A stretch of DNA of 64,000 nt, from positions 1-64,000 of the forward strand of contig NZ_WRPM01000051.1 in assembly GCF_009758175.1 (NCBI RefSeq), given 5' to 3'. Position numbers and translations under genes: made by a program. The DNA is from Nesterenkonia alkaliphila (GTDB lineage: Bacteria; Actinomycetota; Actinomycetes; Actinomycetales; Micrococcaceae). Below the pieces are notes generated by a model. It saw only the letters and a program-made list of their open reading frames with translations, did not search any database and was not told where the DNA came from. Shown here one piece after another: positions 36,159-44,246 of this stretch (positions are counted from its first letter, which is position 1; every line of letters begins with the position of its first letter).

Positions 36159-36228
36159 GCATCGCAAAGCGATGCGTATGAGGAGCGAAGCGACGACTTC
36201 AGGTCTTGAAGCTCGGCGTGAGCCGAGC
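36159..36228. repeat. Pair of perfect hairpins in the ftsX-smpB spacer
   Basis: GCATCGC-AAA-GCGATGC (36159-36175) and GCTCGGC-GTGA-GCCGAGC (36211-36228), both with perfect 7-bp stems, lie beside repeat copy B. They may form one composite element with it, or serve as processing or terminator structures. Confidence 0.75.
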
Positions 36229-36245
36229 GAGAGGCGAGCGGGGCG

Positions 36246-36324
36246 GGAACCGCGACCTCTGGGTCCCGTGCAAACGTCGCAGCGTTTGCGCGGGCCAGGT
36301 CGTGGCGGACCCGCCGCCGGGACA
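36246..36324 (+). repeat. Dispersed palindromic element, copy B
   Basis: Seventy-nine bases, 71 identical to copy A. The centre CAAACG-TCGCAG-CGTTTG preserves the stem although the loop differs from copy A. Outer arms GGCGGGAACCGCGACCT and AGGTCGTGGCGGACCCGCC pair imperfectly. It ends three bases before the ftsX stop codon (minus strand). Confidence 0.9.
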
Positions 36325-36327
36325 AAC

Positions 36328-37245
36328 TCAGACGCGCAGATACTTGCGCACGGTCAGCCAGGAGGAGAGCCCGGCCAGCAGCACGGCAACCAGCACCAGG
36401 GCCGGCATCACGATCCAGGAGTCAGCCGCGGAGATGAACACGATGCCGGTGACCTGCTGGGCCAGCCACTGTCCCATCAGGAACTCCGCCACCACCCAGG
36501 TGGCGGCACAGGCCAGCAGCGACCCCAGCAGAGCAGCGATGATGCCCTCAAAGATGAACGGGGTGCGGATCATCGACTTCGAAGCCCCCACCATCCGCAT
36601 GATGGAGGTCTCCCGGCGCCTGCTGAAGGCGGAGAGCCGGATAGTGGTGGAGACCAGCAGCACGGTACACAGGATCATCACCGCTGCGATGATCAGCGCC
36701 ACCACGGTCAGCCCGTTGAGGATGCTGAAGACCTGATCCAGCACCTCTTGCTGGTCGGCCACGTTCTCCACCCCGGCCACCCCGGCAAAGAGCTCGTTGA
36801 CCAACAGGAAGTCCTGAGGGTCGCTCAGCAGCAGGCGGAAGGACTCCGGCATATCCTCGGCAGTGACATTCTCGGCACGTATGCTGCCCTCCCGGCTGGC
36901 CTGGAAGTTCTCCAAGGCCTCCTCCTGGGACTCGTACCGGAAGGAGTCCACGTACTGGCTGGCCGCCCCAGTGGTCAGCATCTCCTCGATGCTATTGCGC
37001 TGAGCGTCAGTGACTGCACCGGTGGGGCAGGCGGCCTCCGCTGAGTTCTCGGTGCACAGGAACACCGAGATCTCCAGGCGGTCGTAGAAGTCTTCGGTCA
37101 TCTGGTTGACCTGCAGCTGCATCAGAGCGGCAGTGCCCACAAAGCTCAGCGAGATGAAGGTCACCAGTACCACCGAGGCCACCATGGCCACGTTCTTGCG
37201 CAGCGAGCTGAGCGTCTCGCCCAGCTGGTACATCAGTTGGCTCAT
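36328..37245 (-). CDS. ftsX: Cell division protein FtsX
   Basis: A 305-residue permease-like protein with one N-terminal and three C-terminal membrane helices and a large extracellular loop (residues ~45-165) containing two Cys (FLCTENSAEAACPTG). With FtsE it activates peptidoglycan hydrolases at the septum. Actinobacterial FtsX shows the same RETSIMRMVGASKSMIRTPF loop for contact with FtsE. The start overlaps the ftsE stop as ATGA. Confidence 0.93.
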   Translation of the reverse strand: MSQLMYQLGETLSSLRKNVAMVASVVLVTFISLSFVGTAALMQLQVNQMTEDFYDRLEISVFLCTENSAEAACPTGAVTDAQRNSIEEMLTTGAASQYVDSFRYESQEEALENFQASREGSIRAENVTAEDMPESFRLLLSDPQDFLLVNELFAGVAGVENVADQQEVLDQVFSILNGLTVVALIIAAVMILCTVLLVSTTIRLSAFSRRRETSIMRMVGASKSMIRTPFIFEGIIAALLGSLLACAATWVVAEFLMGQWLAQQVTGIVFISAADSWIVMPALVLVAVLLAGLSSWLTVRKYLRV

Positions 37246-38270
37246 CGCAGCTCCCCCTGCTCGTCGAAGTCGGGGAGGTCGCTGGGTTTGATATCAGTCC
37301 GTGGTGCGTCAGGCTCCGCATCAGCATCATCCTCAGGGAAGCTGACCTGGTACTCACGACGCCGCAGCACAGACGTGCCCGCTTCCGCTTCCCGCTCTGC
37401 CGGCTCACGGGCAGGAGCCTGCTGTGGGCTCTCAGCTGAGGGGGCGTCGTCGTGCCCTGCGGGGTGCTGACCGCCGTCAGTCCCGGTGACCGGAACAGCT
37501 TCGGTGAGCAGCGGCATGGGATCGGAGGCGCGCAGCCCGGTCTTCTCCTGCTCAGCGGCTAACAGCTCCCAGGCCTGGGAGCCTTCGGGCGGATCGTAGG
37601 AGCCTGCCGCCTCGTCACGCACCAGCCGTCCGCGGTGCAGCTGAACCACCCGGCGGCCCATGGCATCGACGATCGCCCGGTCGTGGGTGGCCATCACCAC
37701 GGTGGTCCCTGAGGCGTTGATCCAGCGCAGGATCTTCATGACCTCCTCGGAGGCGGCAGGATCCAGGTTTCCGGTGGGCTCATCGGCCAATACGATCGCC
37801 GGTTTGTTCACGATGGCCCGGGCGATGGCGGCCCGCTGCTGCTGGCCGCCGGATATCTCGTGCGGATAGCGGCGAGCCAGATGATCCAGGGCTACCCGTT
37901 CCAGGGTCTTCATCACCTGTTTCTTGATGGCTGAGCGGGGAGCGCCGATGACTCGCATGGCGAAGGCCACGTTCTCATAGACGGTCTTATCCGGCAGCAG
38001 GCGGAAGTCCTGAAAGACCATGCCGATGGACCGCCGGTAGTGCGGGACCCGGCGTTCCACCATGAGCACTAGGTTCTGCCCGGCCACGGTGACTTTGCCG
38101 CGCTGGGGCAGGCCCTCACGCAGGATCATCCGCAGCAGGGTGGACTTTCCGGAGCCGGAGGCCCCGATGAGGAACACGAAGTCCCCGCGGTTGAACTCCA
38201 CGGAGATGTCCTCCAGTGCCGGTTTGGCCGAGGAGCGGTACTTCCGGGTGACGTTCTCGAAGCGGATCAT
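37242..38270 (-). CDS. ftsE: Cell division ATP-binding protein FtsE with long C-terminal tail
   Basis: A 342-residue ABC ATPase. Walker A GASGSGKST, Q-loop MVFQDFRLLPDKTVYENVAF, signature ISGGQQQR and Walker B IVLADEPTGNLD all lie in the first 225 residues, the usual length of FtsE. About 115 additional residues follow, rich in Pro, Glu, Asp and Ala, probably disordered. Such a tail might bind cytoplasmic division partners. It lies 45 bases after prfB. Confidence 0.93.
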   Translation of the reverse strand: MIRFENVTRKYRSSAKPALEDISVEFNRGDFVFLIGASGSGKSTLLRMILREGLPQRGKVTVAGQNLVLMVERRVPHYRRSIGMVFQDFRLLPDKTVYENVAFAMRVIGAPRSAIKKQVMKTLERVALDHLARRYPHEISGGQQQRAAIARAIVNKPAIVLADEPTGNLDPAASEEVMKILRWINASGTTVVMATHDRAIVDAMGRRVVQLHRGRLVRDEAAGSYDPPEGSQAWELLAAEQEKTGLRASDPMPLLTEAVPVTGTDGGQHPAGHDDAPSAESPQQAPAREPAEREAEAGTSVLRRREYQVSFPEDDADAEPDAPRTDIKPSDLPDFDEQGELR

Positions 38271-38314
38271 AGGGGGAAGGAATCCTCTGCGGAGCGGGTC
38301 AGTCTCGGGCCGGC

Positions 38315-39424
38315 TCAGTCATCGCTGCCCTGGGCGCGCCAGCGGATGCCGGCCTCGATGAAGCCGTCCAGATCCCCGTCCAGCACCTTATCGGCATTGC
38401 CGACCTCATAGCCGGTGCGCAGGTCCTTGACCATCTGGTAGGGGTGCAGCACATAGGAGCGGATCTGATCGCCCCAGCTGGCTTTGATGTCTCCGGCCAG
38501 CTCCTTCTTCTCAGCAGCCTCCTGCTCCTTCTTCAGCAGCAGCAGCCGGGCCTCCAGCACGCGCATGGCCGCAGCCCGGTTCTGGATCTGGGACTTCTCA
38601 TTCTGCATCGAGACCACGATGCCGGTGGGCTCGTGGGTGATGCGCACTGCGGAGTCGGTGGTGTTCACGCTCTGCCCGCCGGGTCCGGAGGAGCGGAAGA
38701 CATCGATCTTCAGATCGTTCTCGTCGATCTCGATGGAGTCGGTGCCCTCCAGCAGCGGGATGACCTCCACTGCGGCGAAGCCGGTCTGGCGCCTGCCCTG
38801 GTTGTCGAAGGGGGAGATCCGCACCAGCCGGTGGGTGCCGGCCTCCACACTGAGCGTGCCGAAGGCGTAAGGGGCGTTGACCTCGAAGGTGGCGGATTTG
38901 ATCCCGGCCTCCTCCGCGTAGGAGGTGTCCAGGACCTTGACGTCCCATTCGCGCACACCCGCCCACCGGGTGTACATCCGCAGCAGCATCTCGGCGAAGT
39001 CGGCGGCATCCACTCCCCCGGCTCCGGAGCGGATGGTGACCACGGCGTCGTGCTCGTCATACTCCCCGGACATCAGGGTCACGATCTCCAGGGACTCCAG
39101 TGCCTTGCGGATGCTGGCGAGTTCGTTGGCGGTCTCGGTGAGCACCGCCTCGTCGCTCTCCTCGGCGGCCATCTCGGCCATCACCTCGGCGTCGTCGATG
39201 CGCTGGGCCAGGGACTGGACGCGCTTGAGCTGAGCCTGCTTATGGCTCAGCTGGGAGTTCACCCGCTGGGCGTTCTCCTGATCGTCCCAGAGATTGGGGT
39301 CGGCGGCCTGCTGCTCGAGATCGCTGACCTCAGCGGCCAGGGCCTCAACGTCGAGGACATCGGTGATGCGCCGGAGGGTATCGCGCACTTCGGCGACCTC
39401 GGCGGGAAAGTCTGTTTCTGCCAT
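38315..39424 (-). CDS. prfB: Peptide chain release factor 2
   Basis: A 369-residue class I release factor reading UGA and UAA. The stop-codon recognition tripeptide is seen in [15 protein letters not shown] (SPF), and the catalytic GGQ in [16 protein letters not shown] near residue 248. The frame is continuous: the programmed +1 frameshift found in many bacterial prfB genes is absent, as in most actinobacteria. The prfB-ftsE-ftsX-smpB order is conserved in the phylum. Confidence 0.95.
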   Translation of the reverse strand: MAETDFPAEVAEVRDTLRRITDVLDVEALAAEVSDLEQQAADPNLWDDQENAQRVNSQLSHKQAQLKRVQSLAQRIDDAEVMAEMAAEESDEAVLTETANELASIRKALESLEIVTLMSGEYDEHDAVVTIRSGAGGVDAADFAEMLLRMYTRWAGVREWDVKVLDTSYAEEAGIKSATFEVNAPYAFGTLSVEAGTHRLVRISPFDNQGRRQTGFAAVEVIPLLEGTDSIEIDENDLKIDVFRSSGPGGQSVNTTDSAVRITHEPTGIVVSMQNEKSQIQNRAAAMRVLEARLLLLKKEQEAAEKKELAGDIKASWGDQIRSYVLHPYQMVKDLRTGYEVGNADKVLDGDLDGFIEAGIRWRAQGSDD

Positions 39425-39488
39425 AACGTATCTACAGTACCGGTACTGCAGCACCGAACCGGTCAGGCCGTGCCCAGTACCGGGCTGA

Positions 39489-39962
39489 TCAGCGGTTGAC
39501 GGAGATCCGGGCGTGGGACTCCGCCGTGACCTCGACGGTGGCCGGCAGCACCCAGCGCAGCACTGGCAGCTCGGCATCAGCGCGCAGCTCCACAGTGATG
39601 GTCTCCCCTGCCGGGGAGATGCTCGCCCCGGTGACCTCGAGCCCAGGGTGCCGGTGATGGGCCTCTGCCTCGGTGAGGTAGGCCTGAGCCGCGGCAATGA
39701 TCTGCTGCTCGGTCAGCTGCGCAGCCCCGGGAGCGGGCTGGGCTGCGAGCGCGGCGGCGGAGGCTGCGGCATCGGCCTCGGAGAGCAGCTGGCGGGATTC
39801 TACGTTGACCACGCTGGCGCCGATGATCACTGCTGCCAGCATCAGCACAATGCTCACCATCCCTAGGATGAGCACGGTGGTCTGCCCGGACTCCTGGGCC
39901 AGCTCACGGTGGAGGCGGCAGCGCAGGTCCCCGCTGGTGATTCTCCGCTCCCAAATGCCCAT
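39489..39962 (-). CDS. TadG-like pilus assembly protein
   Basis: A 157-residue single-pass protein. After a short cytoplasmic basic N-terminus, [29 protein letters not shown] is the hydrophobic helix typical of TadE/TadG minor pseudopilins; the rest is extracytoplasmic. It is the last gene of the Tad operon, starting one base before the preceding stop. It likely primes or anchors the Flp-type pilus. Confidence 0.7.
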   Translation of the reverse strand: MGIWERRITSGDLRCRLHRELAQESGQTTVLILGMVSIVLMLAAVIIGASVVNVESRQLLSEADAAASAAALAAQPAPGAAQLTEQQIIAAAQAYLTEAEAHHRHPGLEVTGASISPAGETITVELRADAELPVLRWVLPATVEVTAESHARISVNR

Positions 39963-40394
39963 TCATTCCCCCTGGAGAGCAGAGGACGACGCCGTGACCG
40001 TTACCAGGGAGTGCTCCCACCCGCCGAACTCGGGCACCAGCGGCAGCGGAACCCGGATCTGCACCTGGTAGCGGACCACATCTCCGGTGCTGTGGCAGTC
40101 GGTGGTGCAGCTGCGAGTGATCTGGGCCTGTGCGGGATCGATGCTGTAGTCGCTCAGGGTGGTGTCCACTGCGTGCCGGCTGTAGTCGGCGGCCTGCTGG
40201 GGAGCAGCCTCTGAGGCGACGTAGATCCTGGCGGCCTGGTCGGCAGCGCCCTGAGCGGCATAGAGGGCTGCCTGGATCTGGGCCACCGCCAGCAGGAACC
40301 ACACCGAGGGGATGAGCAGCAGCACCGCCAGGCCCAGGAACTCGATGATCGCCGAGCCTTCCTCGTTCCGCGTTCCGCTCTCAGCCGTACTCAT
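39963..40394 (-). CDS. TadE-like minor pilin 2
   Basis: A 143-residue protein with a short N-terminus NEEGSAIIEFLGLAVLLLIP, the TadE helix with the conserved Glu at the expected +5-like position, followed by a periplasmic-side domain with a Cys pair (SCTTDC) that may form a disulfide. The start ATG 40394 lies within the end of the preceding TadE gene, so translation is coupled. Confidence 0.75.
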   Translation of the reverse strand: MSTAESGTRNEEGSAIIEFLGLAVLLLIPSVWFLLAVAQIQAALYAAQGAADQAARIYVASEAAPQQAADYSRHAVDTTLSDYSIDPAQAQITRSCTTDCHSTGDVVRYQVQIRVPLPLVPEFGGWEHSLVTVTASSSALQGE

Positions 40395-40773
40395 GGGCGG
40401 TGCCGGTGACTTCCAGTTCGCTGACCCCGGGGCCCACCACCAACACGGGCACCTGGGCGCGCACAGTGATGCGCAGGGTGCGGCCCTCGGGGACTTCCAG
40501 GTATTCATAGGTGATGTCCTGCGCGTAGCGGGAGGCGATGGAGCTGCTGATCAGCGCCTGCGTGCGGGCCGCCCCGTCCTCACCGGTGCGGTCATTGAGG
40601 GCGCCGAAGCGCGCCCCGGTGGAGGCGGCGTCGATGAGGGTATTGCGGATGTGGATCATGCCGGCAAACTGGATGACCGCTAGGAACAGCAGCACCAGGA
40701 GGGCTGCCACCATGGTGAACTCCGCAGTTGCTGCACCACGCTCGGCCTGGGCTGCCTGGCGGAGACGGTTCAT
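40381..40773 (-). CDS. tadE: TadE-like minor pilin 1
   Basis: A 130-residue protein beginning MNRLRQAAQAERGAATAEFT, a classic TadE prepilin-like motif (GAATAEF) before the helix MVAALLVLLFLAVIQFAGMI. These minor pilins are thought to be cleaved by a prepilin peptidase at G/A and to aid Flp pilus assembly. ATG 40773 overlaps the stop of the preceding small gene. Confidence 0.85.
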   Translation of the reverse strand: MNRLRQAAQAERGAATAEFTMVAALLVLLFLAVIQFAGMIHIRNTLIDAASTGARFGALNDRTGEDGAARTQALISSSIASRYAQDITYEYLEVPEGRTLRITVRAQVPVLVVGPGVSELEVTGTAHEYG

Positions 40774-40958
40774 TCCTGGGTGACCCGGCCGATGGCCTGG
40801 TTGAACAGATCTTGGAAAGCGCCCTGAGCCAGCACGAGCAGCCCGGCCACTAGTATTGCGCTCATCAACGTGATCATCACCCAACCAGGCACATCTGCTC
40901 GTTCTTCCTGGTGCAGATCTCTGAACAGGGTGCTCAGCGTTGACATGAGGTGTGACAT
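40770..40958 (-). CDS. Flp-like small pilin candidate
   Basis: A 62-residue protein. A ~25-residue polar N-terminus ends in EERADVPGWVMITLMSAILV, then a single hydrophobic helix and a short tail. Position (between tadC and tadE) and size suggest the major Flp-type pilin, although the usual G-x-T-A-x-E-Y is altered to ADVPGWVM. An ATG at 40958 was chosen rather than 40994, which would overlap the tadC stop without a ribosome site. Confidence 0.65.
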   Translation of the reverse strand: MSHLMSTLSTLFRDLHQEERADVPGWVMITLMSAILVAGLLVLAQGAFQDLFNQAIGRVTQE

Positions 40959-40990
40959 AGCATTCTCCGTTTCGTGAGGTGGCAGGGACG

Positions 40991-41929
40991 TCATAGGCCG
41001 ATCTGCAGCAGCGCCAGTCCCGGGAACGCCGCAAAGACGATGGTGAGTGGCAGGATCCCGAAGACCACCGGAGCGAGCATGCCGACCTCCTTGCGACCGG
41101 CGGCCTCCATCAGTTCCCGCTTGGTCAGTTCGCGGGCATCAGCAGCCTGAGCGCGCATCACCTCCGCCAGTGGGGTGCCGCGCTCCACCGCCACCATCAC
41201 CCCGTCGAAGAACCTGCTCACCGCAGGAGCTTCGATCTCGGTGCTGAGTTGGCGCAGCGCACTGCTGAAGGGCACCCCTGCTTGAGTGCGGCGGGTGAGC
41301 TCAGTCAGCTCACCGGCCAGCTCTCCCCGGCAGCTGCGGGCGATCCGCTGAAAGGCACCCGGGGCGGTCTCTCCGGCGCTGACCGCTAATGCGAGCAGCT
41401 CAGCGATGGTGGGGAACTCTGCAAGCATCCGGGTACGGCGGCGATTGATGCGAGAAGTGAGTCTGACATCGCAGGTGGCAGCCCCCAACACTGTTGCACC
41501 GGCGGTGATCAGGACAGCTGCCGGCAGGCTGAACCGCCCAGCGGCAGCTGCACCGATGCTCAGCAGCACCCCTGCGGCCGCCCCTGCACTGGCCCAGCTG
41601 AGCTGCTGCAGGCGGTACTCACCAGGTGTGGTGCTTACACCGGCCTGGCGCAGCCGTTTGACCAGGGTCTCCGTGCTGGGGGCCAGTCCCCAGCTGCTGA
41701 GTCGTTCTGCTGCGGCCTGAAGCCCAGGGGTAAAGATGCGGGCGGCAACTGCCAGCGAGCCTGTGGCCCGTGCCGGCGCCGCAGCCTCCGGCGCAGCTGA
41801 GCGCACATAGGGCGCCACCCGCTCGGCGAGCTGCGGGCGGTTCATCACCGGCAGCCCGGCCACCAGCAGCAGCAATCCTGCAGCGCCGACCAGTCCGGCT
41901 ACGGCTGCCCAGAGGTGGATGCTGGTCAT
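40991..41929 (-). CDS. tadC: Tad pilus inner-membrane platform protein TadC
   Basis: A 312-residue GspF-type membrane protein with the T2SSF domain (ELLALAVSAGETAPGAFQRIA, described by LLALAVSAGETAPG and LRQLSTEIEAPAV) and hydrophobic segments at both ends. TadC and TadB form the platform under the pilus. The start overlaps tadB by four bases. The ATG at 41929 is preferred over upstream frames that lie inside tadB. Confidence 0.85.
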   Translation of the reverse strand: MTSIHLWAAVAGLVGAAGLLLLVAGLPVMNRPQLAERVAPYVRSAAPEAAAPARATGSLAVAARIFTPGLQAAAERLSSWGLAPSTETLVKRLRQAGVSTTPGEYRLQQLSWASAGAAAGVLLSIGAAAAGRFSLPAAVLITAGATVLGAATCDVRLTSRINRRRTRMLAEFPTIAELLALAVSAGETAPGAFQRIARSCRGELAGELTELTRRTQAGVPFSSALRQLSTEIEAPAVSRFFDGVMVAVERGTPLAEVMRAQAADARELTKRELMEAAGRKEVGMLAPVVFGILPLTIVFAAFPGLALLQIGL

Positions 41930-42801
41930 GCCAGAACACGCTCCTCGGCGGGCAGTGACCCGATGCGCAGCATCAGGTGGTAGCTCAGTGCCGAGACGCC
42001 CAACCCGGCAACCAGCAACAGGGTGCCGGTTCCGCTGCGGTAGGCCACAGCCGCCTCCGGCTGAGTGGAGAGCAGCAGCACCACTGCCCACGGGGCTGCC
42101 ACGGCGAGTTTTGCCCCGGTCACTGTCCACGACTGTCTGGCTTCCAGCTCACCGCGGGTGCGGCTGGCTTCACGAAGCACCTCAGCCAGCGTGTCGAGCA
42201 GGCGGCCCAGCTGGGTGCCGCCGAGCTCGCGGGTCATTCGCAGGGCCAGCACAATGCGGTCGCCGACCGGATCCGCCAACCGGAGCTTGAGGCGCTCCAG
42301 AGCGCTGTCCATGGGGACCCCCGCCCGCCAGTCACTGCCGAACTCTGCGAAAGGTTCGCGCAGCGCAGCGGGTCCGGAATGCCCCAGTTCGATGAGCCCT
42401 TCGGGCAGGGACAGCCCTGAGCGCACTGCAGAGCGGAGATGGTCGATCACATCCGGCCAGACCTCGCCCAGCTGTTTGCGGCGCCGGCGCAGCTGCCAGC
42501 GCAGCATGGCCCAGGGCAAGGCGGCTGCGAACAGAGCGAAACATGCGGCCACCGGCAGCGCCGTGGTGATGGTGAAGACCGCCACGAAGGTTGCCGCTGC
42601 GCATCCGGCGCTGCTGAGCAGAATCGCGGAGACCGGAACCCGGTGGTGCCCGGCTTCGTCGAGGAGCCTGCGCACCCGGGATGTCCGGGGCGTCGTCGTT
42701 GTCTTCGGCGGTGCGGGGGTGCAGGAGGCAAGGACCAGCAGCAGTCCGATGCCCAGGCCCAGTCCAAGCAGGGCAGCCTCTGCGGTGTGCGCTCCGGTCA
42801 C
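41926..42801 (-). CDS. tadB: Tad pilus inner-membrane platform protein TadB
   Basis: A 291-residue GspF-type protein. Two N-terminal hydrophobic segments precede the T2SSF domain (VIDHLRSAVRSGLSLPEGLI, RMTRELGGTQLGRLLDTLAE), followed by two further helices. It starts at GTG 42801, overlapping the tadA stop as GTGA. Together with TadC and TadA it drives pilus subunit export. Confidence 0.85.
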   Translation of the reverse strand: MTGAHTAEAALLGLGLGIGLLLVLASCTPAPPKTTTTPRTSRVRRLLDEAGHHRVPVSAILLSSAGCAAATFVAVFTITTALPVAACFALFAAALPWAMLRWQLRRRRKQLGEVWPDVIDHLRSAVRSGLSLPEGLIELGHSGPAALREPFAEFGSDWRAGVPMDSALERLKLRLADPVGDRIVLALRMTRELGGTQLGRLLDTLAEVLREASRTRGELEARQSWTVTGAKLAVAAPWAVVLLLSTQPEAAVAYRSGTGTLLLVAGLGVSALSYHLMLRIGSLPAEERVLA

Positions 42802-44009
42802 TGCAGCGCCCCTTGGAGTTGGCTCTGGCTGAGCTTGGGGTGTTCGAAGACCGCATCCTCACGGCGGTTCAGGCTCTGGCCGTCGTGAGTGAACAGGGAT
42901 GTGGTCTCGATGGTGCCGGATTCGACCCTGCTGCCGATGCCGAGGATCTCCGAGACATGGCGGGCGCCGGAGGGAGTGCGCACGCAGTGCACCACTAAGT
43001 CGATGCAGGCGGCCACGGTGGGCACGATGAACTGGCTGGTGATGTTCTCCGCGCTGAGCAGGGGCAGGGTGCAGATCTTGGTCAGCGCGTCCTGGGCAGA
43101 GTTGGCATGGATAGTGCACAGCCCAGGCATACCGCTGTTGAGTGCGATGAGCATGTCCAGGCTCTCGGCCTCGCGGACCTCACCGACAATCAGCCGGTCT
43201 GGGCGCATTCGCAGCGCCTCTTTGACCAGCCTGCGCAGCGGGATCTCGCCATGACCCTCGAGGTTGGCCTGGCGGCACTGGAGGCTGGCCACATCGCGCA
43301 GCGGCACGTCCAGTTCGAAGATCTCCTCGACGGTGACCACTCGCTCCCGCGGCCCGATGGCTGAGGTCAGCGCATTGAGCAGTGTGGTCTTACCGGCCCC
43401 GGTGGCCCCGCTGACCAGCACGTTGAGCCCATTGGCCACCGCAGTGGCCAGGAACTGTGCTGCCTCCTGGGTCAGCGAGCCGCGGCGGACCAGATCCTCC
43501 AGCGAGTGCGCTCGGGTGATGAACTTACGGATGTTCACCGCCCAGTGCCGGCGGGTGATGTCCGGGATGACCACATGCAGCCTGGAGCCGTCCGGCAGGG
43601 CGGCGTCCACAAAGGGCGAGCTGAGGTCTAGGCGCCTACCGCTGGATTTCAGCATGCGTTCCACCAGGTCTTTGACCCGGTTCTCGGTCAGGGTCACGGA
43701 GGTCAGCTCAGCCCGGCCGGAGCGGGCCTGGAAGACCTGGTCGGGACGGTTCCACCAGATCTCCTCGACCTGCGGGTCATCCAGCAGCGGCTGGAGTTCG
43801 CCGAACCCGGCCAACGAGTGGAAGATCCGGGTGGCCGCGGCCGTCGGTTCGCCCAGCACCGGCAGGGCAGAGATCATAGAGCGTTTGTCATACTCCGCTA
43901 CGGCGGCGTCCACCAAGCCCTTGACGCTGCTGGGGTCTGCTGAGGGATCGATGCCGCGCACACGGATGGTTTCGCGGACCTCATCCTCAACAATGCCCAC
44001 AGCATCCAC
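42798..44009 (-). CDS. tadA: Tad pilus/secretion ATPase TadA (CpaF)
   Basis: A 403-residue hexameric secretion ATPase. An N-terminal domain (to ~110) is followed by Walker A GATGAGKTTLLNAL, Asp box TVEEIFELDVP, Walker B RMRPDRLIVGEVREAES and the His box TIHANSAQDAL. It is the first gene of a compact operon tadA-tadB-tadC-flp-tadE-tadE-tadG, all overlapping. The CpaE/TadZ-type localisation ATPase, usual upstream of tadA in actinobacteria, is not in the window. Confidence 0.93.
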   Translation of the reverse strand: MDAVGIVEDEVRETIRVRGIDPSADPSSVKGLVDAAVAEYDKRSMISALPVLGEPTAAATRIFHSLAGFGELQPLLDDPQVEEIWWNRPDQVFQARSGRAELTSVTLTENRVKDLVERMLKSSGRRLDLSSPFVDAALPDGSRLHVVIPDITRRHWAVNIRKFITRAHSLEDLVRRGSLTQEAAQFLATAVANGLNVLVSGATGAGKTTLLNALTSAIGPRERVVTVEEIFELDVPLRDVASLQCRQANLEGHGEIPLRRLVKEALRMRPDRLIVGEVREAESLDMLIALNSGMPGLCTIHANSAQDALTKICTLPLLSAENITSQFIVPTVAACIDLVVHCVRTPSGARHVSEILGIGSRVESGTIETTSLFTHDGQSLNRREDAVFEHPKLSQSQLQGALQ

Positions 44010-44144
44010 GACTCGCGCCTTCCCAGGAGTCTGCTCGTACTTCCAACGGTGAAACAGCCCTTGAACCTGTTTGTGATGTGGACCACTTTAGCGTCGGTCC
44101 GGGACTGCGTGAAGCCCCGTCGGAGGATCTGTGGAAACGACGAG

Positions 44145-44153
44145 TTATCCACA
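44145..44153 (+). promoter_or_regulatory. Consensus DnaA box
   Basis: TTATCCACA lies in the 237-base spacer between divergent tadA and the FtsK/EssC-like gene. A weaker CTGTGGAAA is found 15 bases upstream on the other strand. Possible binding site for DnaA as a regulator or titration site. Confidence 0.6.
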
Positions 44154-44246
44154 GACTGCATCAAACCCAATTAAACATCCCCTCTGGCGTATTAGGTTAG
44201 TTAAGTGTAACGAACCATGGCTTAATAAGGGCAGAGGTGATGTGCT

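Noticed and set aside
38315-39424. Programmed +1 frameshift in prfB
   Set aside because: The frame is continuous from ATG to stop with no early in-frame UGA.
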